DNA of 5,866 nt from Prevotellaceae bacterium (GTDB taxonomy: Bacteria; Bacteroidota; Bacteroidia; Bacteroidales; UBA932), in the NCBI GenBank assembly GCA_031259655.1, contig JAIRLF010000280.1, positions 1 through 5,866 on the forward strand, in the 5' to 3' direction. Of the stretch, positions 5,587-5,866 are shown in pieces. The notes below the pieces were generated by a model. The model was given only the letters and a program-made list of their open reading frames with translations, had not been told where the DNA came from and did no database searches. Every line of letters begins with the position of its first letter. Positions within the stretch are counted from its first letter, which is position 1. A program made the translations under genes and the position numbers.

Positions 5587-5866
5587 TTATTTTCCGGAAT
5601 TCAATTCTTTTTCCAGTTCTTTTACTACACTTTCAAAGTCCATAGGATATAGCACTTCGTAGTCGATAATTTTTCCTGTACGGTCAACAATAAAATAAGC
5701 AGGGAAACCGCGAACATTCAATTTCCGTTCAATCAAGTTTTGTTGCCGGTCGGGCAGACGGTAGTGCACAATCTGTTTGCCGGTGAGTTGTTGTTGTTTG
5801 ATAAAGTTTTTCCATGATTTTTCGGGAGACCTGTTTGCCAAATACATAAAAATCACGTCTTTTCCC
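5587..5866 (-). CDS. Thioredoxin-fold protein, TlpA/AhpC-TSA-like (partial, C-terminal part)
   Basis: The reading frame is open to the window edge, so this is the C-terminal 92 or so residues of a longer protein. The GTG at 5856 is an internal valine codon, not a start: the sequence reads GKDVIFMYLANRSPEKSW across it. That block is a central beta-strand of the thioredoxin fold as found in Bacteroidetes TlpA-like oxidoreductases. NVRGFPAYFIVDRTGKI matches the family's V-x-G-x-P-x-x-F-x-x-D-x-x-G-x-I segment, with the cis-proline coded at 5701-5703. The usual CxxC site would lie further upstream, outside the window, so whether the enzyme is redox-active cannot be judged. Such proteins normally act in the periplasm or at the membrane as thiol-disulfide reductants. 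The protein ends ELEKELNSGK. The gene converges on the lipoprotein gene, so they do not share a promoter. Confidence 0.75.
   Translation of the reverse strand, partial: GKDVIFMYLANRSPEKSWKNFIKQQQLTGKQIVHYRLPDRQQNLIERKLNVRGFPAYFIVDRTGKIIDYEVLYPMDFESVVKELEKELNSGK

Noticed and set aside
5479..5652. 57-codon plus-strand ORF beginning MSFMYGFF
   Set aside because: Its second half is antisense to the thioredoxin-like gene, it has no promoter or recognisable motif, and its hydrophobic look follows from reading the opposite strand of a charged helix.

Overview
The window looks like part of a Bacteroidota genome, probably Bacteroidales. Three promoters fit the Bacteroidetes pattern (TTG or TTTG upstream, TAnnTTTG at -7). 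Start codons lack Shine-Dalgarno sequences. The gene content also fits: a fused ThrA, a lipoprotein resembling the BF3164/TolB-like propeller family, and a TlpA-like thioredoxin. All family calls come from reading motifs by eye; no database search was run.

Bases 1-1304 are an apparently complete insertion sequence of the ISKra4 type. It is bounded by 22-bp perfect inverted repeats. Its minus-strand transposase is split into a short ORF A and a long ORF B, which a -1 frameshift on a run of ten A residues would join. Base 1 is the outer end of the left repeat, so the window may begin at an assembly break in a repeated element.

Bases 1305-1566 are the leader of thrA. A strong promoter starts 16 bp from the insertion sequence. 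It is followed by a possible 19-codon leader peptide, a GNRA-loop hairpin overlapping the end of that peptide, and a small hairpin with a U-run that could be an attenuator. thrA (1567-4038) encodes bifunctional aspartokinase/homoserine dehydrogenase with all the expected catalytic and regulatory motifs. The usual partners thrB and thrC do not follow.

Bases 4039-4217 hold a five-copy 7-bp repeat and a promoter. A propeller-type lipoprotein gene follows (4218-5366), unusual in having about 53 residues ahead of its signal peptide. Bases 5367-5586 are a convergent intergenic region with a 22-bp tandem duplication. The window ends inside a minus-strand thioredoxin-fold gene whose N-terminal part, including any CxxC site, lies outside.

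The genes do not form one operon. thrA stands alone as a biosynthetic gene, the lipoprotein and thioredoxin-like protein are probably envelope proteins, and the insertion sequence is a recent-looking arrival upstream of the thrA promoter.
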